A DNA stretch of 64,000 bases from Metellina segmentata (GCA_947359465.1 OX375875.1:54307583-54371582); one strand, 5' to 3'. Positions 45,277 through 57,389 are shown, numbered from the stretch's first letter. Made by a program: numbers and translations. Notes: generated from the sequence alone by a model not told the origin.

Positions 45277-45828
45277 CATGTATTATTTCCCTTATAACAT
45301 CACATCTTGCTGTTCAGTCCATTATTGTAGAGTAGTGCATACTTAAGGGGGTCCGGGACACATCATAAATTTTTTTTTATTAATTAATTTATAATTTTTA
45401 ATTTTTTTGTACTGATTACCCGTCTAATTAATAAGTCCCGTCATTAAACCCGTCAAAATCACAACACAAAAGTTTTCCAATTTTTTTTTTAATTTTAAAT
45501 AAAAATATTTTGAAAAAAAAAGAGGGGTTATTTTAAATTGTTAAAACTCCAAATATTCTAGGTCAATTTTCAAAATTCTTGCAGTAAATTATTCATAATT
45601 TTATAAACTTTAATTCTGAATCAGCATATTTAAAAATATTAATTCAATAAAAAATAAAAAAACTTTGAATGAAAACTTCTAAAAATTTTAAGGCACTTTT
45701 TTTTAAAGTTATATTTTTAAAAGTAAATATTTGTTTCAAATTTGCTGAATCAAAATTAATGTATAATGTTTGAAAAAGATGCATTCCAAATTTCAACCCT
45801 TAAACTTTATCGGTTCTTGTCTTATAAC

Positions 45829-46719
45829 TAGGGCAACTTTTTTGTTGCAGTAAAAATGGGAAAAGTTGCATTTATCATTCCCTAAAGTTGCATTTATGAA
45901 AAAATAGTTGCATTTATTTTTGATACACTAAAATCTAAAATAAATTATTAGTAAAATATGAAAAAATTCAAAATTTATTTGTACATTATTAAATATAGAA
46001 GAATGTTGATGTCGTTGAATGGGCGATCCTTGGTCAGTAATTTCTTTAACATTGAAAAACTGCGCTCAACAGAGACTGATGTTACCTGACACTGTTTTTT
46101 GGAATTTTTCTGCAGTTGTGAAACAAGTGTAGCACTGAAGTAACTTGGAGCAATCGCGGATAAAGCACCTTGAATGTGATTCCAAGAGCAGTCATATAAT
46201 ATGCTGTATCGGATAGCAGAAGCGCAAAATCCTTTCGCTCAACATTCAGATATTTTAAAACGTCATCTACAAGAAAACAACGTATTGATGATCGAAACTT
46301 ACCTCGCAAACTCTGCAGTCGATTACGCAAGTTTGCTCTGGATTACCATGAGTGCCAACCAATTTGTTAAAGTACTTGCTATTTATTTCACTTTCGTCTG
46401 TTAGGACGAATACTTTCTTTCCATGAACTTCTTGTTTGATCCACAATACTTCGGCGTTCGCAAGATCAGACACACGCGAATGAAAGGTTGATTCAGAGAG
46501 CAAAACAGGAAATAGTAATTTTATATTAATTAATTTAAGCTAAATTGTAAAAATTTGCAATTATGCAAAAAGTTGCATTTATGTAGAAAGTTGTATTTAT
46601 GTTGCGGTTATAACTCACTTACAATACAACCCCATGTAGGAGGAATTTTGTTTTTAGTACTTTACATAAAGCGTAGAATTTGTAAAAAGAAGTTGCATTT
46701 GTTGCAAAAAGTTGTACTA
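45829..46719 (-). mobile_element. hAT element copy C (deletion derivative) with 8-bp TSD
   Basis: Bounded by TAGGGCAACTTTTTTGTTGC and inverted TAGTACAACTTTTTGCAACA. The exact octamer CTTATAAC flanks it (45821-45828, 46720-46727). This copy fixes the true ends of the family. Subterminal AAGTTGCATTTAT motifs occur three times at the left and twice at the right. Confidence 0.95.
45975..46503 (-). pseudogene. hAT transposase remnant with internal deletion (copy C)
   Basis: Best preserved of the three. It reads SRVSDLANAEVLWIKQEVHG, KVFVLTDESEINSKYFNKL (46503-46267). In a shifted frame it continues ERKDFALLLSDTAYYMTALG and VTSVLHLFHNC (46330-46082), then after another shift SVSVERSFSMLKKLL and DRPFNDINILLYLIMYK to the stop at 45975. 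The order Asp block, SDTAYYM, HNC, SVERSFS is that of a hAT transposase. The long segment normally between HNC and SVERSFS is absent. Not functional. Confidence 0.87.
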
Positions 46720-46727
46720 CTTATAAC

Positions 46728-47900
46728 AATTTGAATACAGGACATCTTGAAAAAATGCAGCATAGAGAAAAACGCATTTAAAGTTTTAAAGACTAATTTA
46801 CAATTACTAAAATGTTTAAAAACCCTTTAAGAATGAGTATCTAACTCCTTTTTTCCACTTAAATCTTTGGTTTTGTTTGATTTTTGCAAGTTCTACCTTT
46901 TTTATAGTTTAAAGGTCTCCGTAGACATAAATAACGTCTTTCACAGATGTTTTTTGCCAAGACAACAGCTGTCTGAGTGTTAGATTTTCAAAACAACTAA
47001 CCACAAAATTAATTCTATCTCTCGTTCTAATTAAGATAGAAACATGATTCAGACGTCATTTTAAGCAGAAAGACACAAAGAATGTTTTAATATGTAAATT
47101 TTTTTTATCGAAAATGTGACGTTTTTTGTGTCTTTGACTCCCTTAAATCAACCATAATTTGGTAGTTTTAAAGTAGATGAAACGTATATTAAGTATCGCA
47201 ATTACTTGGACATTTTTACCAGTGCTGATCAAAATAAATTATTTTTCCAAAAACTATTGTTACGTCATTTAAATTCTATTACTTTATCTATTTGAAATCT
47301 TATTTTTTCTTTACGAAATAAAAAAAATTCTAAATGTTTGGAACAGACGATAAAGAAAATAAAACTTTGTAAATGAAATATACAGAACAAGATATTTTAA
47401 TGTAAGACTGGTTACTAATATGGCAACCTTGGTATTTTTTATTATTTACTTTATCTATCTTACTTATTATCTATTTTACTGTGAGAATGCAGATACATTC
47501 AGTACTTTTCGTTCGAAGCTTTTTTTAAAATCTGTTTTAAGTTGTATTTCTGAATTTTCAATTTGATGTTTTTCGTTCAACAAATGTAATCAAGGTAAGT
47601 AGTTAAAGTAATGGCTTAATTAATTGAAAAAAACTTTTTAAATCATTGTATGGTAATTTTGGGACACCTATTGTTTTTAAAGGACGTACACGTACAAGGT
47701 ATTTATATACGTATTCTGGACTGTTCTATGCATTCTGGGATTGTCATTGGCACACTCTAGAGACTTTTCTTTCTTACTGAAAATTTAGGTTATACAGGAA
47801 TTTAAAATGTTAAATATGACGTTTATTTTAATTTGTAAATTTATATATTGAATAATTGTGTACCTTAATGAGTAGGGTAGTTGTTACATGTGATGAATGG
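46728..47900. other. AT-rich interior of the putative Helitron
   Basis: No coding region or other repeat recognised. Confidence 0.35.
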
Positions 47901-47974
47901 GAATTAAAATTTATTAATGAAAAAGGAAGATAGCTAACCAATTTAACCTGTGTACGCCGGGTAATTCTGCTAGT

Positions 47975-48878
47975 GTTACTATAAGAAACATATATTTATT
48001 GTTATTTATAAAGAAACATTACTTAAAAGAAATATTTCCGATAGAGGATGAGATTTTCCAGTTGGGGCATTTAGTTATGATGGGATATATAAGAAAATAT
48101 ATATTTACGCAATTAAAATGTGTTGGTTTTACTTTAAATAGAAAACTTTTTTACAACAGAAGGGCTGGATCTGTTTAAGTTGCTCCAAACAATATCTTTT
48201 CAGTCATGTAAATGAACAGGTGCCTCTTTGGAGTAATAGATGGAATACCAACAGCTTATCTCCTGTTCAGTCGACAAAATCTTATAGATCTGGTCTAGCA
48301 CTTTATAGACCAGGAGGATAGTTAAAAACGAGATAAAGTTAAGATCGCATCAAACCGTATCTGATTGACACAAGTCGGACAACGATATATTATTTATTGT
48401 ATTTGCATATACTTTATACGCTTTATTGTGTTTGCATATAAAAGATACTCAATATCACTTAAAATGTATCCTATGGCGAGGGTTGTGCATCTAAAACGGT
48501 TGACTAGAAGAATTGAAACAGGTTGTAGCCTTAAAACGTTAAATTCAATAGTTATTTTGTATCAGAATGTCAATAAGGCTTCAAAGAGAGATGGTGGAGA
48601 TAGGTGGATAAAATCATAGATTTACTTACACTTATTGTTGATTAAAATTTGCGTGTCCTTTAACTTAACAACTATTATTATCAGGGCCCCTACATGAGGC
48701 ACTACCATCTTACCGGGACTCGAGTTTAAGATCCCAGGAAATATGAAAATATTTGTACCGCAATTTATGTATGTTTTCTTAACTAAATGGATTATAAATA
48801 ATCTAATTTTATTCATGAGCTCAGTACCATTCGTAATACAATTTTTAAGCTCTACAAGAAGTGAAGTGAGGTAGGTAA
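47975..48878. other. Unassigned stretch
   Basis: AT-rich; ORFs at 48365-48619 (plus) and 48622-48906 (minus) lack any recognised domain. Confidence 0.35.
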
Positions 48879-48879
48879 T

Positions 48880-49143
48880 TGAATTAATGTTGCTCTGCGG
48901 CGACACAACTGATGGTGGTCCTGGATCAATCTCGATGAAAGATCCTAGTAATTTTGAGCCAGTGTCAGATTTCGAAGTCCACTCTACAAGTTTTCAGACC
49001 ACTCCGAGGATATTTGAAGATGCGATAGATTTAACGTGCACCATCCCCAAAGCACACCACCGGCTTTAGTTGGTTCGAGTTTTGAACTTGCAAACCTCCG
49101 GTGACTAATCCACGACTCTACAAACTGGGTTACTACGGCCTTA
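48880..49143 (-). mobile_element. SINE, head type II, strongly diverged
   Basis: GTGGTCCTGGATCAATC, TTTTGAGCCAGTGTCAGAT, GATAGATTTAACGTGCACCA and TCGAGTTTTGAACTTGCAAA (inverted box B region), ending at CTACGGCCTTAG. Confidence 0.65.
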
Positions 49144-52100
49144 GTGTGGTAAGGAAAAGGAAACAAATGAATTATTTGTACGGTTTTTTTTTTAACACTG
49201 AGTACTTACAACATTAATTTTCATGTAAGGACCTCATTAAGGAGAGAGTTTTTGTTCTATCTAACCAAGCACTGGGCCCTAGAATGCAGATGTGTGTGTG
49301 GAGGTGGGGGGAAGGTAATCAAAAAATGACTCAAACATCGCCATCATGCCTGGCAAGGTAACTGCAACCACCATGGTTCAGGAAGTAAAAAGTTTCCATA
49401 AGTAGAAGAGAGGACTAGTATGTTATTTTCATCGCGCAATGAATTCCATAAGCAAAAAATCCGGACAAATTATTTCACGGCTCGTCTCTGTCAAAGCTTT
49501 TAGTGGAATTAAGTTTCTGCCATGACCATGAGGAAATGAAGGGAGCTTCACGTTCACTTGTACGTTTCCGGTTACGCTTTCACAACTACTCTAGTACCCA
49601 TTAGGTAAATGAGTACTTCCCAGATTGTAGTCCATTCTTCACTCTTCAAGAGTTGCGGCGAAACCGCCTGAACGAGCTCGATTCGAGTTGAATGTTCTTT
49701 GACTGTTAGTTCCCTCTCAGTGGGTAAAAGAACAATAAAAAATGAACAATTTGATGTGGTCGAACGTTGGAAAGAAAACAAATATTACACCTGCGTAGAA
49801 GAGTTTTTGCGGAGGATGCGTCATTTTTTTTCTTGAAGAGATCGTCTGCTCTTCTTGCCCGAGTTGAGTTGAAAGTTCACTGACCAGACTGCAAACGATA
49901 AAAATAGTTCGGAAAAAGCAAAAGACAGAGAAGTGGTGGGAGAAAACAAGAAAAAGGTTTTTATAACTTTACCATTGATTAATTTAGGTAATATAAGAAC
50001 ATGTTAGAGCTGAGTTGTTCTGATGTTGGTTTATTGTAATCATAAGAGAGAGAATATAAAGTGAGCTGGAATAAAAGAACCGAAAATACGTATTTTAAAT
50101 ATTTTTTATTGGTTCACAGTTAAGTCTTAGATTAATTCTTGATCAAGTAGAAAGATTGAAATTATGTTTCAGTTCATAATAAAGTTATAGAAATGATAAA
50201 TTTTATGAAAATGTAAATTTTTGTTTTCTATTAAAGGTTTATCAAATAAGTAGTTAACAATACTTTGTTGTACGATTTATTCAGTAAAAGTATTTTTCAA
50301 TAAATAATTAAATCTTTTTTTATCGAAACCAATTTCATAGGACATTAGAGAGGGTAAAAAATTATGTACGTCGTCGAAAGATGTCCTTTTTATGTTTGTT
50401 TGTTAAATTGCCTAGTTGGTGAAATGTTTATTATTGAAAGAGACTTTTCTGCATTGTGACTCGATGTTTTTAAACCCTGGAACCAACTGCATAAGAAATT
50501 TAACTTGAAGTGAAGGTTAAGAAGGTCGTGACATTTGACACCCCTACAAGGTGGTTGTTCTCCCTTTGGAAACTTCCTGACAGTAAAGGCTGATTTAAAC
50601 TTTACTAAATGGGAAACTTTCTCTCATAAAGAATTCTACCTTCCTTTCAGAAATCATGTCACTTGGCTGACATTGTTTTCAACATAACACAAATCTATGC
50701 TAAAAATCCCAAGAACGTGGACAAACAGCTTTAGCTAATTGTGTGTTTTTCTGAAGGAACGAATGTGTGTGACCCTTTCATATTGAAAGTATACCTATTT
50801 AACTAGAAGGGTTTTAAATTTTTCAGTTTCCTTATATCTCCATACTTTATACTAGAAAAACTGTGTACCTATTTTCAGAAAAGGGTTTTATAGAATGGTT
50901 ATGTTTTATGGCTCAAGGTCCATGTTTGGCTGAGAGGATCCAAACAACGCTACGAAAAAGAGCAAACACTCAGAGAAAGTTTTAGTAACACATACGAGAT
51001 AAATGCACACAAGGGGGAATCAAATGGACATAAATGTAAGCTGCACCACCTGTAACTAGCAGAGTGATCAAACACGGTTATCCTTTTTGTAAAAATATAT
51101 ATGATTATTATGTCATAAACTACCCTAAATTTAATTTAGAATCAATTTAAAATAATTTATGGTAAAAGAAACAATTTTGAAAAGAAGAGTCATTTAAAAT
51201 GTTCAATTTCTACTCAAAGCCTGTTTCTTCAAGTAAACTCAATAAAACTCCAAATTAGAGCAAATTAAAGTAAAAAACTCAAAATTTTCAGTTCTTTGTT
51301 TTCATTTTAACCCAGAGTTTCCAAACCAAAAGTATCCTTTTTAAAATTAAAACTTTCATGATTGATGAGTTCTAATTTCAAAATTTATCTAGACGGAACT
51401 AAAACTTTCTTCCACAACGCAGCCCTATTGCAAAAGTCACATGCAACCGCTTGTTATCCTTTACTAGATCTTGATGAAAAGCTTTTTTTTCTGTGGCACA
51501 CTCCAAATCCCATAATTGAAGGCCGCAAGAGGTACACCATTAAGAGAACAAACCACTGCAATGCAGACACCGCGTTGGAAAACGAACAAAACAAAACTTC
51601 GAGCAGACTCAGCGCTGGTACAAACCGCTTGTCCGATGACTAATTGCGAATAGCGAGCCCATTATTATTAGTCGCTAATTCAGAGCTTTGCAGGGGATTT
51701 TACGCAACCAGTTTTGCTGGTCCAGTTTGCTATTGGAAGTGTGTACGAAACGCGTAGGTGCTTTTCCAGTGGGTGTTACATCCAATGCCAAAGGAAAATG
51801 AAGCGTTCGTAGACTTGGATGTATTTCGTCCAATTCCACATTAAACGTAGGAAATCCATAAATAAAGCGCTTATTTCAAAAAGTATTGAAGCAAAATAGC
51901 AAAAATTGATTTTAAATTCAAAGATGACAGTGAAATAATAATTGTAATACCGCCCCTCCCCCCTTGATATAAAGTGCTTCTTGGTGGAAAAGTAAAAAGA
52001 ACGATGTATCACGGTTGAGGTTTGAGGTAGGCCAAGAAAAGCCTACTTATGGCAATAAAAACAGAAATTCTGCATTAAAAAATATTTTTTGTTTTGAGTT

Positions 52101-52350
52101 TAAGACTTTTAAACTAAAATTTTTGAGCACACAAATAATAGATTATGTAACCTTTTACAAGATATAATTTATACAAATCCAAATATTAAAAAGGCAGAAC
52201 ATTTTTGAAAACAGAAATTCCTTAACAACCTCAGTTTTGAGACAAAATAATTTTTAATCCAGTTAAATTAAAGATTGCAACTTGAAAAAATACTTTAAAA
52301 TTTCAATTCGAAAGAAACACATTACGATTTTATCTTCTTCAGGAACTCAA
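49144..52350. other. Unassigned stretch, 3.2 kb
   Basis: No recognised exons, paired termini or SINE bodies. The 93-codon frame at 51362-51643 is open but unlike any family I know. Confidence 0.35.
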
Positions 52351-52353
52351 AAG

Positions 52354-52425
52354 GGTCCCCCGTGGCTCAGTGGATTCTTGCCCACTGCGCTAAGAACTTA
52401 TGAGTTGAAGGCGACTGTAAAAATT
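52354..52425 (+). mobile_element. tRNA-derived SINE head (same family as 9590-9672)
   Basis: CCCCGTGGCTCAGTGGATTC (box A) then GCGCTAAGAACTTATGAGTT. The box B and acceptor stem are not tRNA-like. Confidence 0.4.
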
Positions 52426-52799
52426 TCCTTTTATATGTATGTTTATTACTTGACGCCTTCTGTCTTGCGTTGGCCGAGCTTGACCAAAATACTGTCCTCT
52501 TGTGCGATAAAACCAGAACTCGCCAACCGAAAATTCATCGAGGTAGAAGTAAAAAAAAGCAATCTAACCGAATGCGCGATTTTGTGGGGTATTACCATGG
52601 AAGTAGGAAAGATAATGGAAGTGCCTTTACTTTGAATTGTTGAAGCCAAAACCATAACCGCGCCGCCATCTTGGTGCTTTAAAAACATTGTGCTCGTGCA
52701 TGTTAATCAACGTGGTTATATCGTTTTTGAACTTCCATGGTTTTTTATTGACGATTTTAAACAAATAATTAGCACCATTTTCTTAGTTTTGATTTGAAT

Positions 52800-53902
52800 A
52801 TGACGTCTTGTGTCGCCTACGGAAGTACAAACCGAAAGACAAAGAAGATCCGTGGAATATCGTTACATAGGTAAGTTTTATTTTATGTATCTTTAGACAT
52901 AGCTTTTTGACCTGTGACTTCTAAGTGTCCAAGCAGCATTTTATTCAAAATTAGACGTGTTTATAAACATTTAACGAATTATTTTGAAAACTTGACTGAT
53001 TTATCCAAAGATATTATTAATTTTATTTATTAACTAACATAATTGTACGATTTTCATTTTTTAACCTACCAGTTGTAACAAGAGTTAGAAACTGCTTTTT
53101 AGGAAAGTTTAACATTTATTTAATGAAAAAGTAGTACAGTCAAATACACAGTAGCGGTATTTTTAGTACATGGGTGGAAATATTACCTCATGTTACATGA
53201 TTTAGAATGAAACAGCTTTAGCTAACAGTTATAAAATTCGAATTATAAACATTACTTTTGGTTTTCTAAAACGCTTTTTTTTTGTTAGTTAAGTTCTTTT
53301 GCGTTGAACAACTAACTGCTTGAATGCTATTGAAACCTTGGACTGTGAGCAACTTGTTAATGATTTTTTTAGAAGACAAGCAAATACTTAAAACATTGTA
53401 ACTGTATGAAGTTTTTCAAAACACGCATATCTTGAGCCAATGGTTAAGATTATGAGCTCATACAATTTATGCTTGCAGACCTAGGTTTTACTGTATTTGC
53501 CTGTATTACAATTTTAGAAAGAATTTATACTAAATAAGATGATTTCTATGGGTGGATTTGTGTGGACAGACATAATATATTGAAAAATCAGTCTTCAATT
53601 TATCAAACATGTTTATTTTTATTATCAAAGTAAGTAATTGTAACGAAGTTTGATTTAGTGGTTTTTTAGATTGAATTAGTTTATGTATATAAATTTATGT
53701 TTTAATAGTCTAAGATTAACAGTAAAACCTGTAATACAGTTGGGATTTGGAAAAATATGGTTAGACAGATTTATTATTAGACAGGATCAATATACATAAT
53801 TTTCAATGCATCTATCGATTCATTGTATCTAACTAAAATAATTTTAATTTCAGGCTTCCCAAAGACCCAGAATGTAGAGATGCATGGATAAGCAGTGCAT
53901 AA
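52800..53902 (+). pseudogene. Split THAP domain of a P-like transposase, truncated
   Basis: Exon 1 (52800-52870) reads MTSCVAYGSTNRKTKKIRG then ISLHR, with a GTAAGT donor. Exon 2 starts at 53854 after a pyrimidine-rich tract and CAG, joins in phase 2, and reads LPKDPECRDAWISSA followed by TAA at 53900. The THAP pattern is clear: first Cys at residue 4, an NR pair, the HRLPKDP motif and the conserved Trp35. The second zinc-binding Cys is Ser9 (YGSTNR where YGCTNR is usual), and the downstream CxxH and AVPTIF elements are missing. A repeat AAGCAGTGCATAA occurs twice around the stop. It is either a dead gene or exon 2 normally splices further. Lying inside TIRs, it belongs to the transposon, not the host. 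Confidence 0.8.
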
Positions 53903-54486
53903 TCATAAAGCAGTGCATAATAAGAATAAATATTTAGAATGGATGATTGGGCCAAAAGTGTGTGTATTTCAATGTATGCAGGAAATCAATAAAATGAATT
54001 TCAGTGCCTAATTGTGGAAACCAATTTGGATACAATTTATAAAATCAAGAATGATGGACACAAATTAGCACTAGACTATTAGGCACTAGAGGGCAGAAGC
54101 TATGTGTGGGATCAGCTAATATAAATTAAAACATTACTGAGAAATTGTATTTGTAGAATACCTATAATTTTACTAATCATAGAGATTTTACCAATTTTAA
54201 AGCTGTTTTAAAACATTTTGCATGCCAATGATAAACAAAAAACTAGCATTGATAGTTTTCTGTTTCTTTATTGTAATTATATTATAGCATATTCAATCAC
54301 ACAATTTAAAGCAAACGGGGAAAAGGTATTAAATTATTTTTATATATAATACTTAAATCATCATTTAAAAAACAAAATATTGACAAAATTCGAAAAAATT
54401 TCATTTATTTCGCATCGGTCAGTTGCAAAATGAATGAGCACATCTTAATATGAAAAAAAATGCGCCTTTATAAAAAATTTTTAACA

Positions 54487-54513
54487 GCGCATGCGCGGCT
54501 GCCATCTTGGTGC
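54487..54513. promoter_or_regulatory. NRF1-like and YY1-like motifs in the P-like right end
   Basis: GCGCATGCGC (NRF1-type palindrome) is followed by GGCTGCCATCTTGG (YY1-type). At the left end GCCGCCATCTTGG (52662-52674) is a consensus YY1 match about 125 bp before the THAP start codon. These could be promoter sites, or the subterminal sites bound by the THAP domain. Confidence 0.4.
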
Positions 54514-54684
54514 CTTAAAACCATGGAAAAATCGGCTTCAGTTAAACCGGTAGCGAGACATTGTTATGGCACTTCCTTATCTTTCCTACTTCCATGGGTA
54601 TTACTGAGTATTTCATTTAGAGAGAGCGCAACTATGGATAGAGCTATGTGGGCGTTTAAGCAGGGTACTATTAGTTTTAGATCA

Positions 54685-55345
54685 AACAGACACTGGATGG
54701 AAATTTGTTCAAACTGGGATGATTGATACAAATTTGTTCAAACAGGGACATTTTATCGATATTTATTCAAACTCGGACACTTGATGGAAATTTTTTCTTC
54801 AAACTGGGACACTGGATAGAAATTTTTGTCAAACTGGGACACTTGATGGAAATTTGTTCAAACAGGGACACTTGATGAACATTTTTTTCTTCAAACAGGG
54901 ACACTTGATAAATTATTTTTTTTCAAACTGGGACATTTGATTGAAATTTGTTCAAACTGGGACCCTTGATTGATATTTGTTCAAACAGAGGCATTTGATA
55001 GATATTTATTTAAACTCGGACACTGGATTGAATTTTTTTTTTAACTGGGACACTTGATGGAAATTTGTTTAAATGGGACATTTGATGGAAATATGTTCAA
55101 ACAAGAACATTTGATGGAATTTTTATTTTCAAACAGGGACGCTTGATGCAATTCATTTCAAACAAGGACACTTGACGGAAATTGTTTCACTAAACAGGGG
55201 CACTTGGTAGAATTTTTTTCAAACTGGGAAGCTTGATGGAAATTTTTTCAAATGGGACACCTGATGGATATTTGTTAAAATAGGGACACTTGATGGAAAT
55301 ATATTCAAACAGGGAAATTAATAGAAATTCGTTCAAATCGGGACC
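54685..55345. repeat. Minisatellite, about 30 bp unit, about 22 copies
   Basis: The unit is close to GGGACACTTGATGGAAATTT plus GTTCAAACT, with length variation from T-tract slippage and several degenerate copies. It begins about 80 bp beyond the P-like element. It is translatable only in patches and not a gene. Confidence 0.95.
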
Positions 55346-57147
55346 AGGCTATTGTGAAGTTAATGAATTTTTCAAAATTGGGGTCTTAAAGCTTCGGAAA
55401 GTCCTTTTTTCCCTCGAAGTTTTGCTTTTCAACCACAATTATCTTTCAACCATTTAAAATATATTATTTTATTAAAAACTGAAGTCACGTTTGATATTTT
55501 AATCAAAAATGTAGTTCAGAATAACGAAAATATGAAGCTTTCTAACAGGATTGCTGTACAAATTAATGTACGGCTTAAAATGATAATATCAATTTGTGTA
55601 AACCCTTTTATTTTTCTGGGGGCAACCTGTTTAGCAATAAATTGTGCTTTGATTTTTTTCTGTAACGAAAACAAGTTTATTTAAAACCGTAATTTTATTA
55701 AACCTCGTTTATAATTGTATAATAACTTCACTTTAGATAGCTCATTGTTCATCACTGAAAAAACCATTCATCACTAACCGAATGCTTGCCAACAAAATTT
55801 GTCTGCAGATAGTATATGAATTCTTGTCATGTATATTGAAATTCCGTCAATACACGCTCCCATGATTAAGTTAAAAAGGCTCTTGAGCAGTTTCGATTGG
55901 TAAAGAGAAAACATCTATGTTTTATTAACGTCACGTAACTTTCTGGTAGCATAGTATTGCTGTAGTAATATGTACTATGTGCCCCCATATAACGACTAAA
56001 TAATCACATCTATTGACTAAAAGAATTATAGGAAATATTACATTGGTCAGAAAAGTCATACGTGGTTAGAAGTGATCTAGAGAAAAACTGTCAGCTGTAG
56101 AACGGATACATACGAGTGAACCTCTCAGAGGTTTAAAGCTATTTTTAGATAAGTTTAGGTAGTAACTTTATTAGCTTTCATAGAAACAAAACTTTTAATA
56201 AAGAAAAAAATGTAACACAAAACATTCTAACAGTTATAATGAGTTATAAAATCTGTAATGTGACGTTTCATGTCATATGTTTCATGTCTTACACTAATGT
56301 TTTAAGTTAGCTAAAACATTTACTCCAAAATATTCCTCATTCTTTTTACCCATGCATGCTATTAATGCAGGATTTCAATGTATTAAGAATTCAAAATGTT
56401 TAAACTGGACGAAAATTTTTTTAATTCAATTCCTATACTACTTAACACAAAAATACTTTATAGACCAATGCCGGCTCATTGAAAGTTTATTTGCTTTTAA
56501 AATTCTTTTGTTATTTAAAACACAACTTTGATGATGCCTGTGGTTTGAAGAGAGATTGTTCCTGACAGATTGTTCGTGCAATGGTTCAGGAGATATAACA
56601 TCCTCATTGTAGATTATACACACAACTTTTCGAAGCTGTAAAATAAAAATAATACCGCGGTGCACAAATTAACATATTTATCATCTTTGCATTGTTCTGT
56701 TAAGAAAGGTCTGAGATCACAAATAGTAGGGTGTGTATTCTTGACACACTTCAACATAGAAATGGGACAAAGAAAAGAGATATAATAGAAGTTCACTCAC
56801 TTATAACAAGCAATAAATTGAAATAACCAGTAGCGCAGACAAAATTTTATTTGGATACATCTTTTCCAAATTTAGAAATTGATTTCTTTATACCATAAGG
56901 AGGTCTGGATTTCTACATTTACTGAAATGCATTAAGTTGTTTTTTATAAGCTTGTTTTTACATATTATATTTGATAAACACGAACTTTAAATAAGAGATT
57001 ACTGTAATTACGAGTATTTCATAATAAGCTAATTTATTATAAATAAAAAGGATATTTATCTTAGTAAAATATATATAGCTACTTATTTAAAGAGTATTTA
57101 AATTACTTTACGAATTATAATACTTTACATGTAGGTAATTAGTAGAA
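55346..57147. other. Unassigned stretch; holds a diverged MITE relative near 55985-56137
   Basis: The block AATCACATCTATTGACTAA ... CCTCTCAGAGGTTTAAAG resembles the candidate MITE at 39231-39419. Otherwise AT-rich without recognised features. Confidence 0.35.
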
Positions 57148-57148
57148 T

Positions 57149-57388
57149 ATACGTCGTACTAGAGTAATAAACCGAACTGTTGGCGACAGTCCGGTATCAA
57201 TCCCGAAAATATTCCAGGACAACATCTGAGCTGACACCCCACTTTCCACGCTTCCACTCCAAGGTTAAGACATTTGTTGCCACTGCAGATTTAACGTTCT
57301 CCACCCCCACGTACGATGGTCTTTATTTAATCGAGTTTTAAGCTCGCATTCCTCCAGTTGTGCTCCCAATTAGGCTACCGGGGCCCTA
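57149..57388 (-). mobile_element. SINE, head type II, with internal deletion
   Basis: TACGTCGTACTAGAGT, GGCGACAGTCCGGTATCAAT, CTGAGCTGACACCCCACTTTC and AGATTTAACGTTC, then an inverted head (GAGTTTTAAGCTCGCATTCC, GGGGCC). The block containing GACCGTGGTTCAAAAT is missing. Confidence 0.75.
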
Positions 57389-57389
57389 C

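Larger units (their letters stand above)
41983..47973 (+). mobile_element. Probable long Helitron, about 6 kb with nested insertions
   Basis: The 5' end TCTATATAAATAAGAATGGG directly after A resembles Helitron 5' ends. The 3' end has a 5-bp stem (ACCTG...CGGGT), then AATTCTG and CTAG before T at 47974, which is the standard Helitron hairpin-CTAG terminus between A and T. Insertions inside are ATCGAT copy 3, a Tc1 fragment and hAT copy C. No Rep/helicase coding was found, so it would be non-autonomous. The two ends may belong to different elements; confidence in the 3' end is higher than in the pairing. Confidence 0.45.
52596..54596 (+). mobile_element. P-like DNA transposon, 2001 bp, degenerate, with THAP exons
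   Basis: The left end CATGGAAGTAGGAAAGATAA continues TGGAAGTGCC. The inverted right end is the same apart from one missing base, giving TIRs of about 30 bp. The exact octamer GGTATTAC lies on both sides (52588-52595 and 54597-54604). Drosophila P elements have 31-bp TIRs beginning CATG, 8-bp target duplications and an N-terminal THAP domain in their transposase; all three marks are present here. A GCCATCTTGGTGC motif sits about 70 bp from the left end and about 85 bp from the right end. The interior after the second exon is AT-rich with no recognisable catalytic domain, so the copy is non-autonomous. Confidence 0.82.

Noticed and set aside
51362..51643. 93-codon plus-strand ORF
   Set aside because: No recognised motif; length is not exceptional for this AT-rich sequence.
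52800..53902. Host THAP-domain gene
   Set aside because: It lies inside TIRs with an exact 8-bp duplication, lacks the second zinc-binding Cys and stops after 39 residues; a transposon remnant fits better.
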